A stretch of DNA of 64,000 bases from Cacajao melanocephalus (taxonomy: Eukaryota > Chordata > Mammalia > Primates > Pitheciidae). The stretch covers positions 25,565 through 89,564 of the forward strand of contig CAUYLG010048369.1 of assembly GCA_963573385.1 (NCBI GenBank). The letters run 5' to 3'. The position numbers and the translations under genes were made by a program. Within the stretch, counting starts at the first letter, position 1. Each line of letters starts with the position of its first letter. Shown here piece after piece: positions 48,241-61,184 of this stretch. A model generated the notes under the pieces. That model was not told the origin of the DNA, did not search any database, and saw nothing but the letters and a program-made list of their open reading frames with translations.

Positions 48241-49991
48241 AGTGAGAAAGGAAAAGGGTGTTTCATTCCAGCACTTTCACATTCCGGAACCTTGGGCATC
48301 TGGGCAGCCACCTACAGAAGCCAAATCCCACACCCAACATAACAGGGCTACCTCTAAGTTCAGAGTAGCTGAACCAAAGTGTCCATGGATCTGGTTAGAT
48401 CAGAGATGTGTTGCATCAGGAAATTCAAGCTCTCTGGCAGTGCTGGGAAATTAGATGACAGGAATGGCAAGCTGGGCTGTTTACTGGAAAGCATCCAAAG
48501 ACTAGAAGGCAAGTGAAGTTGAGTAAATTTGGGAAGATGTGTAAATTGATGCCAGGTGTTTTACCTCTTTTCATAAGGAACTGTGCATATTTTCATCAGA
48601 TATCTCTCTAATACTACAAAATTGGGTCTCCATTATTGAACATCAATGATTTTAATTGTTCTCCAGATAGTCACAGAATCTTCTTCTGATAGTTATTTAT
48701 ATTCAGTCACACTGGTCTAAGAAGTCTTCAAGAGTTTTGTGAATCAAGACAAGTTCTTAGTTAACACAGTTGGTCTGGAGTCTAGACATGACATCCTTAA
48801 CTTTGTCATGAACTCTAGTAGAATTGCCTGACCCTCAGTCAGCTCTTCAGCAATTACTGTTGTTTGATTGGTATGTTAATCCATTCGTCATAACTTAAGG
48901 CTACTTACGTTATGTTTAGTTGCTTTACACTCATTAGGCTTAGTTTGATGGAATTGCTCATTGACAGTTGTAATTGGGTATGGACTACTAAGAGAAACTC
49001 TGTTTAATCCCCCAGGTTCACGTATACTGTACCTGTTTACTAGCATATATAAATCTTTACAAAATCAGGTTCAAATACCACAGTGTAACATAATTCAAAT
49101 GCCACAAAATAGTAACTTTTTTGTTGCCTGCTGGCTCACTCTCATGATCGTCCAAAATGGCCAACTCATATTCAGAGCTTAAATTCAATGAGATTTTTAA
49201 TGTATTCCATTCTGGGTCCCCAGTGTATCAAAGGATTGATTTGCAGATATGAGATGTTTACAGTCCAAAAACGGGTATGTTTTACTGATGGTGAGAGGAA
49301 AGTCCCATTTCTACTTCCACCTGTTAATCCTCAGACCTGTATATTTAGCTGCTGAAAACATAGCATCATATATCTGCTTTTGGTTCATTACACATCATAT
49401 TCCTGGAGGCAATGTCCTATATTTGAGAGACGTCATTTCATATTTTAGCTGAATGTTTACCAATTCAACAGTGTTTTATAACAGAATCAGATTGCCTGCT
49501 GCTAGATAAACACACCCATGTATGACCAATGAAATGCATCATCAGTCTATTTTGATATCTCCTTTGCTCTAAAATGGTCTGAAGAAACTTTGAATAATAC
49601 TTGGTAATGGTTTAGGTATTTTGTAAGCTTCATGTGGTGCTGTTTTCCCCCAGAGGCACTTAAGCAGAGAAGAAAAATGCATATCTAAAATAAATGTACA
49701 TTCTGGGAAGGATGATTCACTACCAGCCCACTGAACTTCCCCCAGGTGACTAGATAATCTCCCCCACAAAATGGTGTTTGACTGAATTGTCTGCACTGGT
49801 CTTTTCTGGAATAATATACTCAGCAGTGGCTGTAGCTAGATCATTTTGGTGAGATAGCTCATGTTTTATAGCTCATGGACAACATTCATCTTTGCCAGTA
49901 CATTCACTTACTTATAGAACCATTGTATAAGCATTGAGGTTCCATGAGAACAGGCTGGTATAACTACAGAAGGTGGGTCACCTTGTCTTTT
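48241..49991. other. Unassigned DNA, moderately GC-richer
   Basis: No element named. The sequence is less AT-rich than its surroundings and could be decayed ERV internal sequence, but I see no diagnostic motif. Confidence 0.4.
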
Positions 49992-49999
49992 ATTAACAT

Positions 50000-52031
50000 T
50001 TATTTTAGTTTCAAGGTAAATGCACATGTTGATTCTATAGATAATGGCCTGTTGTGAGGGTTTAGATTATTTTATCTGCTCGGAAATAAGCAGAGTACCC
50101 AGTAGATAGCTTTTGGATCCTCACCCTCCTCCCCCACTCCACTCTCAAACAGGCCCCGGTTTCTACTGTGCTCTTCTTTGTGCCCAGGCGTACTGAATGT
50201 TTAGCTCCTACTTGTAAGTGGGAACAAGTGGTGTTTGGTTTTCTCTTCTTGAGCTAGTTTGCTTATGATAATGGCCTCCAGCTTCATTCATGTTGCTGCA
50301 AAGTACATGATCTCATTCTTTTCTATGGCTGAATAGTACCGTATTATTTAAATGTACCAATTTTCCTTATCCAGTCTACAATTGATGAGCATTTAGGTTG
50401 AATAGTACCGTATTGTTTAAATGTACCAATTTTCCTTATCCATTCTACAATTGATGAGCATTTAGGTTGATTCCATGTCTTTGCTATTGTGATTAGTACT
50501 ACAAGGAACATATGCATGCATGTGTCTTTTTGGTAGAACAATTTATATTCCCTTGGGTACATAACCACTAATGGAATTTCTGGGTTAAATGGTAGGACTC
50601 TTTTAAATTCTTTGAAAAATCACCAAACTTCTTTCCACAGTGGCTGACCTAATTTATATTTCCACAAACAGTATATAAGTAGTCTTTTTTCTTTTCCCCA
50701 GCATTTCCTATTTTTTGACTTTTTAATATTAGCTGTTCTGACTGATGTGAGATGGTATCACATTGTGGTTTTGATTTTCATTTCTCTAATGATTAGTATT
50801 TTGAGCATGTTTTTATATGCTCATGGGCCATATAAATGTCCTCTTCTGAAAATTGTCTGTTCATGTCCTTTGCCCAGTTTTTAATGAGGTTGTTTCTTTT
50901 TTACTACTTACATTTCTTATAGATTCTGGATATTAGATGCATAGCTTGTCAGATGCATAATTTGAAAATATTTTCTCCCATTCTATGGGTTGTCTGTTTA
51001 ATCTACTGACAGTTTATTTTGCTCTGCAGGAATTCTTTAGTTTAGGTCCCATTTGTCAATTTCTGTTTTTATTGCAATTGCTTTTGGAGTCTCTGTCACA
51101 AAAATCTTCGCCAGGGCCTATGTCTAGAGTAATATTTATTCCTGATAGAAAACCTAGGAATTACCATTTTTTCCTTAGAATTTTTGTTTTATGTTTAAGT
51201 TTTAATCCATCTTATTTTGATTTTTGTATATGGTATAAGGAATGAGTCTAATTTCAGTCATCTGATTATGGCTAGCTAGTTATCCCAGCACCATTTATTG
51301 AATGGGGAGTCTTTTCCCTGTTGCTTGTTTTCGTCAGCTTTGTTGAAGATCAGATGCTTGTAGGTATGCAGCTTTATTTCTGGGCTCTCTATTCCGTTCT
51401 GCTGCTCTATGTACCTATATTTGTACCAGTACCATTCTGTTTTGGTGACTGTAGCCTTATAGTATAGTTTGAAATTAGATGATGTGATTCCTCTTCCTTT
51501 TGATATTTTTGTTTAGAATTGCTTTGGCTATTCAGAATCTTTTTTTGTTCCATATGAAATTTACAGTAGTTTTCTTTCTAATTCTATGAAGAATATCATT
51601 AGTAGTTTGATAGGAATAACACTGAATCTGTAAATTTTCTTGGGCAGTAGGGCCACCTCAACAATATTGATTATTCCTATCCATGAGCATTGAATGTTTT
51701 TCCATTTTTGTCTTGTCTGTTTTCTTTGAGCAGTGTTCTGTGATTCCTGTTGCAGAGATCTTTCACATTGCTAGTTAGCTTATTCCTAGGTATATTATAT
51801 TAGTTGTTGCTTTTGTGAATGGAATTGTGTTGTTGATTTGGCACTCAGCTCAGATGTTACTGGTGTATAGAAATGCTAGTGATTTTTGTACATTAATTTT
51901 CTATTTAGAAACTTTGCTAAAGTTATTTATATGATTTAGGAGCTTTTGACCAGAGACTATGGAGTTTTCTAGGTACATCTTTTCAATACAGTGATTTAAT
52001 GCCTTTTAGTGGAGCTTGATTGCAGGTGAAC
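50000..52031 (-). mobile_element. 5'-truncated L1 (old L1PA/PB or young L1MA type, minus strand)
   Basis: Reverse L1 3' UTR and ORF2: TTTATTTTAGTTTC tail, 'tttagctcctacttgtaagtg', 'cttatgataatggcctccagc', 'gttgattccatgtctttgc', 'gttgtctgtttaatctactg', 'cagcaccatttattgaatg', 'tgttttggtgactgtagcc' and 'tgctagtgatttttgtacatt'. L1 similarity is clear to about 51975. ATTAACAT occurs just outside on both sides (49992-49999 and 52032-52039) and may be an 8-bp TSD. A 69-bp tandem duplication lies at 50331-50468. Confidence 0.9.
50331..50468 (-). repeat. 69-bp tandem duplication within L1 ORF2
   Basis: Copies at 50331-50399 and 50400-50468, each starting GAATAGTACCGTATT and ending TGAGCATTTAGGTT, with two differences. 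At 23 codons the unit is in frame with ORF2, so the reverse frame 50344-50568 shows a repeated KCSSIV(E/D)WIRKIGTFK peptide. Confidence 0.96.
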
Positions 52032-52039
52032 ATTAACAT

Positions 52040-53984
52040 GAAACAAAGTTCTACATATTGCGTTCCTGTGCAACAAATTTATTGATATACTTCTATCTTA
52101 GAACCACTTGTCATTTTTCTTGAATTTTATTCCTTCTCTAACTCTAAGACACTAGCAAGTTATTTGCCACTGTTTAGGGGTCCGTATATATCCATGTCTA
52201 AGACAACCTCTCTCTCCTTATAAAAATAACCATGTATCCTATTCTTAGCAATTGTATTGGGAGAATTTGCTTTCATGACCTCCTTCAAACAGTCTAAGAA
52301 TAGTGTAGAGAGGATGAGCTTTCTCAGACAAAGAACATTTCCAGATAAGCATATTCAAAAGATACTATGTAGTATATGTAAGTGAAAAATTATGAAAATA
52401 TATTATAGAGATATTTTAAATAAAATGGGTATGTTAGTAATTTTAAATGGAACAGGATGTAGCCATTGAAGATAAGAGCTGAGAAACTCTAGATTCATAT
52501 AAATAGAATGAGCCTTTCAACATTTTAGGACATCAAAACTAAATTCCTTTTCTTATTTTAAAGTATTGATGTGGTGCCCTTAATAATCACTTCAGGAGAT
52601 AGTGCTTAACTGCCCTCTCCTTGAGTTTGAGTTAGGATCCTTCTAATAACTAGAAGAAGTGAAAGTGATTAAATTTAACTTGTAAGGGTATACTATAAAA
52701 ATATTGTGGTTTAGAGCTTGTTCTCTTGGATATGTCTCACCTCAGGTGAAGCCATCTGCCATGTCATAAGGGCACTTAAGTAGCCCTATGAAGAGATCTA
52801 TGTGGTGAGGGTCTGAAACTTTCTACCAACTATGCCATTTTCAAAGCATGTATTCTAACCCCAATAAAGATTTCAGATGAGAGGAGCCACAACAAAAATC
52901 TTTTCTGTAGCCTCATGAGACATGTTATCAGAATCACACAGATAAACAGCTCCTCAATTCCTGATACACAGAAAGTAAGATAATAAATATTTGTTGTTTT
53001 GCATTTCTATATTAGGGATAGTTTATTGACTATGTATAGACAATTAATGTACTCCATTTAAAAGAGTGATATGTTCTTGGCGTATTATGTTATTTTCTAG
53101 CCACTTAAGCTATTAAACTAATTCTAATATAATCAATTACATAGCACATGTAAAGATTTGCTTTTCTTCCAATGAAGGTTAAACTTTAATTCAAGGGAAT
53201 GAGAAGTTTTTCTTATTTGATCATCTGAACACTAGTTCCTCTGGACACATATCTTTTTAATTGCAAGGCTTATGAAAATGTAGTTTGCTTCTGGTTGGTA
53301 GTTACTTTTTGTGGGTGCTTATACGGATTGGCTGCAGATGTTTCTGAATGATGTTAATCCCACTGCTGTCCTTTTGTTGGGTGCATACATGGATTCATAG
53401 TGTGCACCTGCAGACCTACCCATCTGCTCAGTTTGCTGATGTGGAAGACCTGGTATTGGCCCAGCATCTTCTATCTCTACATGTCCAAACTCAGCTCCCA
53501 CCACTGTTAGTCCTTAGTCTTAGCCTCTTATTGCCACAAATTTTTACCTTTTGACATATTTAGGGTATTATAATGCAACCAAACTATACCTGTTTTCCAC
53601 AGTGTTTTATTTGATTCACCAGAAAATAATATATCCTTTCTCACACTATATGATGGGACTGCTGGCAACTCTAGTGCTAACCATCTTTCTGCTCTTTCCT
53701 GTCTCTGCAATTTTCTTTTTCCCTGCTCCAAAATGAACATGGGCAGATTTTTAAAGCTCATACCCAAACAGATTAGAAATGGAAAATAAAATGCCTATCT
53801 ATGGTTCTTTTATTAACTCTCAATTTTTCTAAATTGTTTTCCCAGAAAAGCCTCTCTATTGTTTATATGAAGACAATAATAAAACTACTGTCCTTCCTGC
53901 TATATAGTAGATTTTCAGCAAACATAGACTAGCTAAAACGTTGATGGTAATGTCTCCTTCCTGTTCTGACTTTGAAGTGGCTGG
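52040..53984. other. Unassigned DNA
   Basis: Nothing named. The stretch 53300-53770 is GC-richer with overlapping short frames on both strands. If 49992/52032 is a true TSD, this DNA and 48241-49991 were contiguous before the L1 inserted. Confidence 0.4.
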
Positions 53985-54317
53985 CACCTGAGTCCATTTG
54001 TGCTGCTATTACAGAGTACCTGAGGCTGAGTAATTTACAAAGAACAGAAATTTTCACTGCTCTGGAGTCTGGGAAGTTCAAAGCTAATGTGCCAATATTT
54101 GGTTTAGTGAGGGCCTTCTTGCTGTGCTCTCACATGGCAGTATGTGCAAGGGAAGGCTAGTTGAATGAGGTTTAAAGCCTCTTTTAATAGAGCTCCAATC
54201 CCATTAACAAGAGAGATCCCTCATGGCCTAAATAATCATCTCTCAAAAGCCTCACCTCATAACACTATCACATTGGCAATAGCTGAATTTTAAAGTTTAC
54301 ACATTCCAACCATAGCT
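53985..54317 (-). mobile_element. MST/MLT1-group MaLR LTR (minus strand)
   Basis: Reverse LTR: 'agtccatttgtgctgctatt', 'gctgagtaatttacaaagaacag', 'ctcacatggcagtatg', 'ccctcatggcctaaataatc', 'ctcacctcataacactatcacattgg' and 'acacattccaaccatagc'. It is a solo LTR. The AT-type divergence suggests an older MaLR than THE1. Confidence 0.85.
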
Positions 54318-55909
54318 GGTGGGGACTTAATGGTTTGGTATTAAGACCCCTTCTGCTTTATTTTCAAAAGTTCTGTTAACAGTATCTTTGTGGACTACTG
54401 GTTGCCATATTAAGAACATGGGGGTACTTCATAGTTTTTAAAAAGATGTTGGATCTTAACTGCAGTTTATATGGTATGTGTTTAGCAGCCAAGTAGAAAC
54501 TAAATGGGCATTTTCACTAATTATTTGCATTTAGGTTAGTCACTTAATGTTGCTAACACCCAAGTTCCTCCGTAGAGAAACGTGTGTTAGATTTGATGAA
54601 AACCAGCTCTAACATTGTCTGACTATATTTTCAGTCTTTGCCCAGGATGAGTCATTGTATTATATTGTGCAAAGAAACTTTCCCTGAAAACTATTTCCTT
54701 TTAATGGTGTGTGTTAGTGTGATGTATTTTTTAAAATCAGTTAAAGGGTTAAAGAAACTTTATTAATGTCAGCGTATGAATTACAAGGAAATAACAAATA
54801 TATATTATGAGGCATATTGTATATTTAACTTGAACCAATAGAAATATTTCCTGTTTCACAAAAACAATGCCTCAACTTTGCAGATACTTGGCATTTCTGT
54901 AATTTTTACTCATATTTCTTAAAATTTCTTCTTTTTGAGCAATTCAAGTATTTTGTAAGTTCATTGAATTCTAAGTGGAATTTTCTTTTTAGTCAAGTGT
55001 ATTATCAATATTCACAAAAACCTCCTAATAAATGATACTTTTCCAGGTACATAGATTAAATACTAGCTTTCGAGAAGCTTTAGTATAAAGTTATATCTAC
55101 TCATGCACAAGCCCAGGTCAAATACTCAACCCTTTGGCAGTATCTATCAACATAATCTTACAAAGTTTATCATTCATACTGCATAACTTGTGGCTGTGGA
55201 AAGGTCACAATTTTCTGTGAACCTGAATTATAGTCTGTCACTCCCATGCCAGTGACCTCTTTGTATGTTACTTAATATTTCATCTAACTTGCCACTAGTA
55301 TTGAATAAAGACATTAACCCACATTAGAGCTATTAAGATAAACTAAAATATTAATTTATACTTAAATATGATATTAGTATAAGATGATATTGAACAACTC
55401 AAGAATGACTTGATGTAGAATAAGAATTTCAGTGCTCACTTTCTATTCCCTATTAGTCCCATTCTCCTAAATACCCCATAATATAAAATGGAGGGATTGA
55501 AATAAAAAATAAAATAAAATAAATGTAGATCTAATGAGAAAAATAAGATAGCACCTGTGAAAATACCCGTTTGGTCTTATTAATAAATAATATGTGCTAA
55601 ATTCCCACACTCAACTTTTTAATCTTCTGTTAGCTATCATTACAGATATTTGGAGGTCAAGAGTATATTAGAAAATGTAAAACTTACAAACCAACCTATT
55701 ATTTCTTTATTTAAAGTAATATAAAAGTGTTTCTAATTTGATTTTAATTTGAATTCTTTGAATAGTTAATGTATTATAGGATGGAAAAATCAGAAAGGAA
55801 AAATCAGAATGGAAAAATTTAGTGAAAAGGATTCCTTGCAATCCAGTCCCTAGTCACCAAGCTCTTACCTGCCTTTTCCCAGAGGATCCGCTGATTGGTT
55901 TATTGTGCT
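54318..55909. other. Unassigned AT-rich DNA
   Basis: Nothing recognised. A short (AAAAT)n run lies near 55505-55522. Confidence 0.5.
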
Positions 55910-56645
55910 TTTTTCATAGATATTTCAAAAAATATATGCCATCAGATACAAACATATATGTACTTTTTGTCCCTGTTTGCTGTGAAATAAACAGAATTAC
56001 ATTCTACAGCCTATTTAATATTCTGATTTCTTCTAACCACATGTAGTGGGGTCTTACTATTTTAGTACTTATTTACCTCTTTAGTACTTTTTACCTCTTC
56101 ATCATATTCTGAAAATAATAGGAAATTATTTATTTAACTACATATTAATGATGGACATTGAACTCTTCCCAAATAACAATGTACAAATATAATTTTTCCC
56201 TTCTGTAAATATAGCTTAAGTCTAAAATTCTAGAAGTAGCATGATTCAGTCAAAGTCTACATGTATTTGTGTGAATTGCAACAACTTATTCTCCATCCAT
56301 ATAAAAGATTTATTATTCCATTATACACTTATAAATATAAAAAGTAATTTTTTACATTTCTGCCAATTTAATAGGCAAGTATTCTAACTCAATGTAAATT
56401 TGGTTTGCATTTTATTAGTAGTAAGATTGAGCATCTTTACAAACATGCAAGATAGACTTCTGTTTCTTCTTCTGTAAACTATGTCCATATTATTTTGTCT
56501 GATTTTTCACGGGGTTGTGGACCATTTTCTTAATAGTTTGTGAGAATTTTCCCCACATTAGGGAAATTACCCTTGTTTCAATGATATACAATGTAAATAT
56601 TTTTCCAATTCATTTTTGTCTTTGCTCATAGGATTTGCTTTTTCC
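55910..56645 (-). mobile_element. L1ME-type ORF2 3' fragment (minus strand)
   Basis: Reverse text of an old L1: 'acagcctatttaatattctg', 'taaaattctagaagtagcatg', 'ctgccaatttaataggcaag', 'tttgcattttattagtagtaag', 'gagcatctttacaaacatgc', 'gaaattacccttgtttc' and 'tttgtctttgctcatagg'. Strongly diverged. Confidence 0.8.
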
Positions 56646-57580
56646 CCCTTACAAATGTATATACATACGTATAGCTGTACTCTAGAACAGAGTTGGAGAA
56701 ATATCAAGTGCTTAGTATGTGCTGTGTGCATGTTGGCCAGGATCATTACTTCTTCTTGATCTTGAGCTACTTGCTTTTATTTGATCTTTGCAATGATCAT
56801 AAAAGAGATGCCATACGGAATTTGTAAATTTTATATAACTGAATGGATAAATTTTTTCTCAATGACTTATCACATGTTGCTTTTTGCTGTCATGTTTCAT
56901 GAGCCTCCTTAAATCTGTGACAGTTTCTTATTAATTCACTAGGTTTTATAACCTTGATACTTTGAAGACTATTGACCAGTTTTTAATTTGGGGTAGGTAT
57001 GCTATTTCCTTAGAATTGATTTTGTGTTATGTAGCTCTGGTATCTGACCAGGTTTTAACACTGTTAATTTTCTTTCTTTCTCCTTTGTCATATCTATGTA
57101 TCTATACATAGATATACATACCTCAAAGATATATATCACAAAGATATATCTCTCTCCATATATATATATATATATACCTTTGAGAGATATAGCCTCATAG
57201 ATATATATACACACGTATATGTGTAATATATAGTATATAATATATGAACAATATACATATTACATAAGATATATTTTATATATATTATATATCTATACCT
57301 TTGAGAATATACCTTAAGCTATTTCAGCATCTTGTTTCTCATCATGCTTATCTGAAACAATTCTTACAGTGATATTCGCCAAATAATTTTTGTTACTAGA
57401 ATTTTGTCCTTTATTTTCTGGAATTCTATTGTAAGATATAAATTCCCTACTTTCTCATTTACTTACATAATTATTTATTTATATCCATATAGACTCATGG
57501 ATATTTGTTTTATTTTGTAGGCTATAATCATGATTATTATTTAACACTTTGTTCAAATAATATTAGATTTAGCCATTGGA
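56646..57580. other. Unassigned AT-rich DNA with TA-rich low-complexity block
   Basis: Between 57090 and 57300 there is TA-rich simple sequence that includes a perfect 24-bp palindrome, TATCTATGTAT-CT-ATACATAGATA (57091-57114), and repeated 'atacctttgaga' motifs. The stretch 57480-57570 resembles a known L1-associated sequence, but I cannot assign it. Confidence 0.45.
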
Positions 57581-57870
57581 GGCTGGATGCAGTGGCTCAC
57601 ACCTTTAATCACAGCACTTTGGGGCGGATTGCTTAAGGTCAGGAATTTGAGATTAGCCTGGCCAACATGATGAAACCCTGTCTCTACTAAAAATACAAAA
57701 AAATCAACCAGGCTTGGTGGAGGGTGGCCATAGTCCAGCTACTTAGGAGACTGAGACATGAGAATTGCTAGTATCTGGGAGGTGGAGATTGCAGTGAGCT
57801 GAGCTCACACCACTGCACTCCAGCCTGGGAGACAGAGCAAGACTCTGTCTCAAAAAAAGAAAAAAAAAAA
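57581..57870 (+). mobile_element. AluS-like element with left-arm deletion
   Basis: Sense Alu: GGCTGGATGCAGTGGCTCAC, 'cagcactttggggcgga' (a short deletion after CTTTGGG), 'tggccaacatgatgaaacc', 'gcagtgagctgagctcac' and 'gcactccagcctgggaga', then a 17-bp A/G tail. The flanks AGATTTAGCCATTGGA and AGATTTAGATGTTAGA match at 12 of 16 positions and may be a worn TSD. Confidence 0.94.
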
Positions 57871-58129
57871 GATTTAGATGTTAGAAGGTCATTTGTGTTG
57901 GATATGGCCATTGGATATTTCACATTATTTTTGAAGTACTACATTAATTTTTGACAAAATTAAATATAATATTATTGTTTTCTACTTTTTCTTCCTGGAT
58001 TCAGCTGTTTCTCCATGCAGATGTTATTTTTTTAACTGCAGAGTTGTATTTACAAACCAAGAACTGAATGCTTGTGGAAAATTTGAAATTTATGTATTGA
58101 AACTGGTGCAATAGTGAACATTTTAATAA

Positions 58130-59098
58130 GTGGTTCTTGGTAAACTTGTCAGGTATTTGGAAAAAGAGGAAAATAATCTAACTGTATACAAAAACCCCCC
58201 AGATCATCAGAAATCAAAATATAAACTGTGCAAATACTAGAAGAAAACATGGCTGAATTTCTCTGTACCTCAAGTGTGGGAACATTCAAACTATGTCTCA
58301 ATATCTAGGAGAAACAGAATATATAATAATAATAATAATAATAAATATGATGACTTTTTAATGCATGGAAAAAACACCGTAAACTAATTTCAAAGGTAAC
58401 TAGTAGAAAATGTTTCCAACATGTATAAAAGATAGAAGCACAAAATTCAGACATATAAGAAACTCTTAAGCTTTGAGAAACAAAGTACCACAAATCTGAT
58501 GAACAAATGGGAAAAGTCAAAAGTAGAGGACTCGCCAAAAATGATATAAAATAGTCAATAAACACATGAATACGTGTCAATTTTACATTGGAGAAAAACA
58601 AAAATTAACTACACTGACATACCACTTCAAGCCCACTTCACTGTCTGTAATTTTTAAAGAGTTTTGACAAATTAATCTGTTAGATTATGAAGAAACAACC
58701 TCATATGTTGATTGTGGTAATGCACACTTTAAAACAAGCTGGAGTTGATTTTTTCCATATCTAACAAATATATACTTACTTTTGACTCAAAAATTTATGT
58801 CTAGAATATTATTCGGAATGTATTTTGCAAAATACAGAAATTCATATGAACAAGATTATTTATTGCAGTGGTGTTTGTATTGCAAAATATGGGAGCAACA
58901 TGCATAGAATAATGGTTTAATAAGCTACTATATATATACATAATTGCATCCTGTGAAGACATAAAAAAGCATGAGAAAGATAATAGATTGATATTCAGTG
59001 ATTTCCAGAATATTTTCTTAAGTGAAAATAAGGAAAGTGAAAAAAATAATAATTATAGTATGCTACATTTATTGTAAGAAAAAAAACAAAAAGAAAAG
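58130..59098 (+). mobile_element. L1M (old) ORF2 3' fragment (plus strand)
   Basis: Degenerate L1: 'aaatactagaagaaaacatgg', 'gagaaacaaagtaccac', 'tgatgaacaaatgggaaaagtc', 'acactgacataccact', 'ttatttattgcagtggtgtttgta', 'atgggagcaac' and 'cctgtgaagacataaaaaagc'. An (AAT)n run at 58320-58344 lies inside. It is cut at its 3' side by a TA repeat and the MaLR provirus. Confidence 0.75.
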
Positions 59099-59161
59099 TC
59101 ATATATATATATATATATATATACATACATATACATATACATACATACATATGTGTATATA
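59099..59161. repeat. (TA)n/(TACA)n microsatellite
   Basis: About 22 bp of AT alternation, then TACATACATATACATATACATACATACATATG. It lies exactly at the 5' boundary of the MaLR provirus. Confidence 0.95.
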
Positions 59162-59558
59162 TGATATAGTCTGGATCTGTGTCTCCACCCAAAATCTCAT
59201 CTTGAATTGTTGTTTCCATAATCTCCACATGTTGTGGGAGCAATCAGGTGGAGATAATTGATTGATGGGGGGCAGTTTCCTCCATCTCGTGATAATGATA
59301 GTGAGTAATTTCTCATGATATCTGATGGTTTTATAAGGGTCTTATTCTCCTTTTCCTCTGCCCTTCTTCTTGCTTCAGTCATGTGAAGAAGAATAGATTT
59401 GCCTCCTCTCCCACCATGATTGTGAGTTTCTTGAGGCCTCCTCAGCCCTGTGGTATTGTGATTCAATTAAACACCCCAGCCTTTTTTTTTTTTAATAAAT
59501 TATAAATTACCCAGTCTTGGGTATGTCTTCATTAGCAGCATGGGAACAAAGTAATACA
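59162..59558 (+). mobile_element. 5' LTR of MaLR (THE1/MST) provirus
   Basis: Sense LTR: TGATATAGTCTGGATCTGTG start, 'cacccaaaatctcatcttg', 'tcatgatatctgatggtttta', 'ccaccatgattgtgagtttc', 'gattcaattaaac', a T-run, 'ataaattacccagtcttgg' and a GTAATACA end. It is paired with the LTR at 61205-61570. Confidence 0.93.
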
Positions 59559-59564
59559 GTACAT

Positions 59565-59582
59565 TGGTACTGCAGAGCATGG
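59565..59582 (+). promoter_or_regulatory. Primer binding site relic (tRNA-Leu type)
   Basis: TGGTAC right after the 5' LTR, followed by diverged sequence, fits the tRNA-Leu-complementary primer site known for ERVL/MaLR elements (TGGTACCAGGAGT). The distal half has decayed. Confidence 0.7.
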
Positions 59583-59661
59583 GGTGCTGCTATAAGGATA
59601 ACCAAAAATGTGAAAGTGACTTTGGACCTGGTTAAGAGGCAGAGGTTGGAAGAGTTTGGAA

Positions 59662-59829
59662 GGCTCAGAAGAAGACAGGAAAATGTGGAAAAGTTGGAAG
59701 TTTCCTAGAGACTTGCGGGGCTCATAAGAAGACAGAAAAATTTGGGAAAGTTTGGAACTTCCTAGTGACTTGGAAAGCTCAGAATACAGGAAGATGTGGG
59801 AAAGTTTGGAACTTCCTAGAGACTTGTTG
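59662..59829 (+). repeat. Three 57-bp tandem repeats in MaLR internal region
   Basis: Units start at 59662, 59719 and 59776 (GGCTCAGAAG, GGCTCATAAG, AGCTCAGAAT) and share 'aaagtttggaacttccta' and 'gagacttg'. Read in reverse they give a repeated KSLGSSKLSHIFL-like peptide, which is not a protein feature. Unit 3 is slightly short. Confidence 0.92.
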
Positions 59830-61184
59830 AATGGCTTTGACCAAAATGCTGATAGTGATATGGACAATGAAATCTAGGCTGAGGTGATCTCAGATAGAGA
59901 CGAGGAATTTGTTGGGAATTGGAGTGAAGGTGACTCTTGTTATGTTTTAGCAGAGACTGGTGGCATTTTGCCTCACCCTAGAGTCTGTGACACCTTGAAC
60001 TTGAGAGAGATAATTTAGGTTAGCTGGTGGAAGACATTTCTAAGTGGCAAAGCATTCACAAGGAAGCAAACCATACAAGTTCAGAAAATTTGCAGCCTAA
60101 CAATGTGATAAAAAGGAAAACAACATTATCTGGGGAGAAATTTAAGGTTCAGAAATCTAGGTGCACAAATTTGTCTAAGTAATGAGGAGCCAAATGTTAA
60201 TAACAAAGACAATGGGGAAATGTTTCTAAGGCATGTCAGAGTCCTTCATGGGAGCACCTCCTATCACAGGCAGGAAAAAATGTCTTATTGGGCCCAGCCC
60301 AGGGCCCCACTGCTCTAGGCAGCCTGAAAACATAGTGCTCTGAGTCCCAGCTTCTTCAGCTACAGCCATGGCTAAAAGGGGCCAGTGTAAACCTCACGGC
60401 ATTGCTTCAGAAGATGAAAACCCCAATCCTTTGCATCTTTCATGTGGGGTTCAGACTGTGGATGCACAGAAGTCAAAAACAGGTTTGGGAACCTCCACCT
60501 AGATTTCAGATGATGTCTGAAAATGTCTGGATGTCCTGGCAGAAGTTTGCTGCAGGGGCAGAGCCCTCATGGAGAAGCTCTGCTAGGGCAGTGTAGAAGG
60601 GAAATATGGGGTTAGAGCCCACACACTGTCCCCATTGGGACACTGCCTGGTGGAGCTGTGAGAAGAAGGCCACTGTCTTCCAGAACTCAGAATAGTAGAT
60701 CCATCGACAGCTTCCACCATTCACCTGGAAAACCCACAGACACTCAGTGCCAGCCCACGAAAGCAGCTGGAAGGGGGCTGTACCTTGAAATGCCATATGG
60801 TTGGAGTTGCCCAAGGCTGTGGGAGCCCACCTCTTGCATCAGCATGACCTGAATATGAGAGATGGATTCAAAGGAGATTATTTTGTAACTTTAAGGTATA
60901 ATGACTGCCTTATTGGATTTCAAAGTTGCATGGGGCCCATAGCCCCTTTGTTTTGACTAATTTCTCCCAGTTGAAATGGTTATATTAACAGAATATCTGT
61001 ACCCCCCCCCATTGTATTTAGGAAGTATATAGCTTGCTTTTGATTTTACAGGCTCATAGAAGGAAGGGACTTACCTTGTCTCAGATTGGACTTGGACTTT
61101 TGAGTTAAAGCTGGAATGAGTTAAGACTTCGGGGTACGATTGGAAGGGCATGGTTGTGTTTTAAGTTGTGAGGACATGAGACAT

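Noticed and set aside
50331..50468. CRISPR-like or satellite-like array
   Set aside because: Only two adjacent copies without spacers, inside an L1; it is a simple tandem duplication.
50985..51245. 86-codon forward open frame
   Set aside because: Antisense of a minus-strand L1 ORF2 relic.
53319..53767. Overlapping short frames in a GC-richer patch as possible exons
   Set aside because: No splice-site pattern or protein family could be supported, and frames overlap on both strands.
59532..59867. Reverse open frame with a repeated KSLGSSKLSHIFL-like peptide
   Set aside because: It is the antisense reading of the 57-bp tandem repeats in the MaLR internal region and not a repeat protein.
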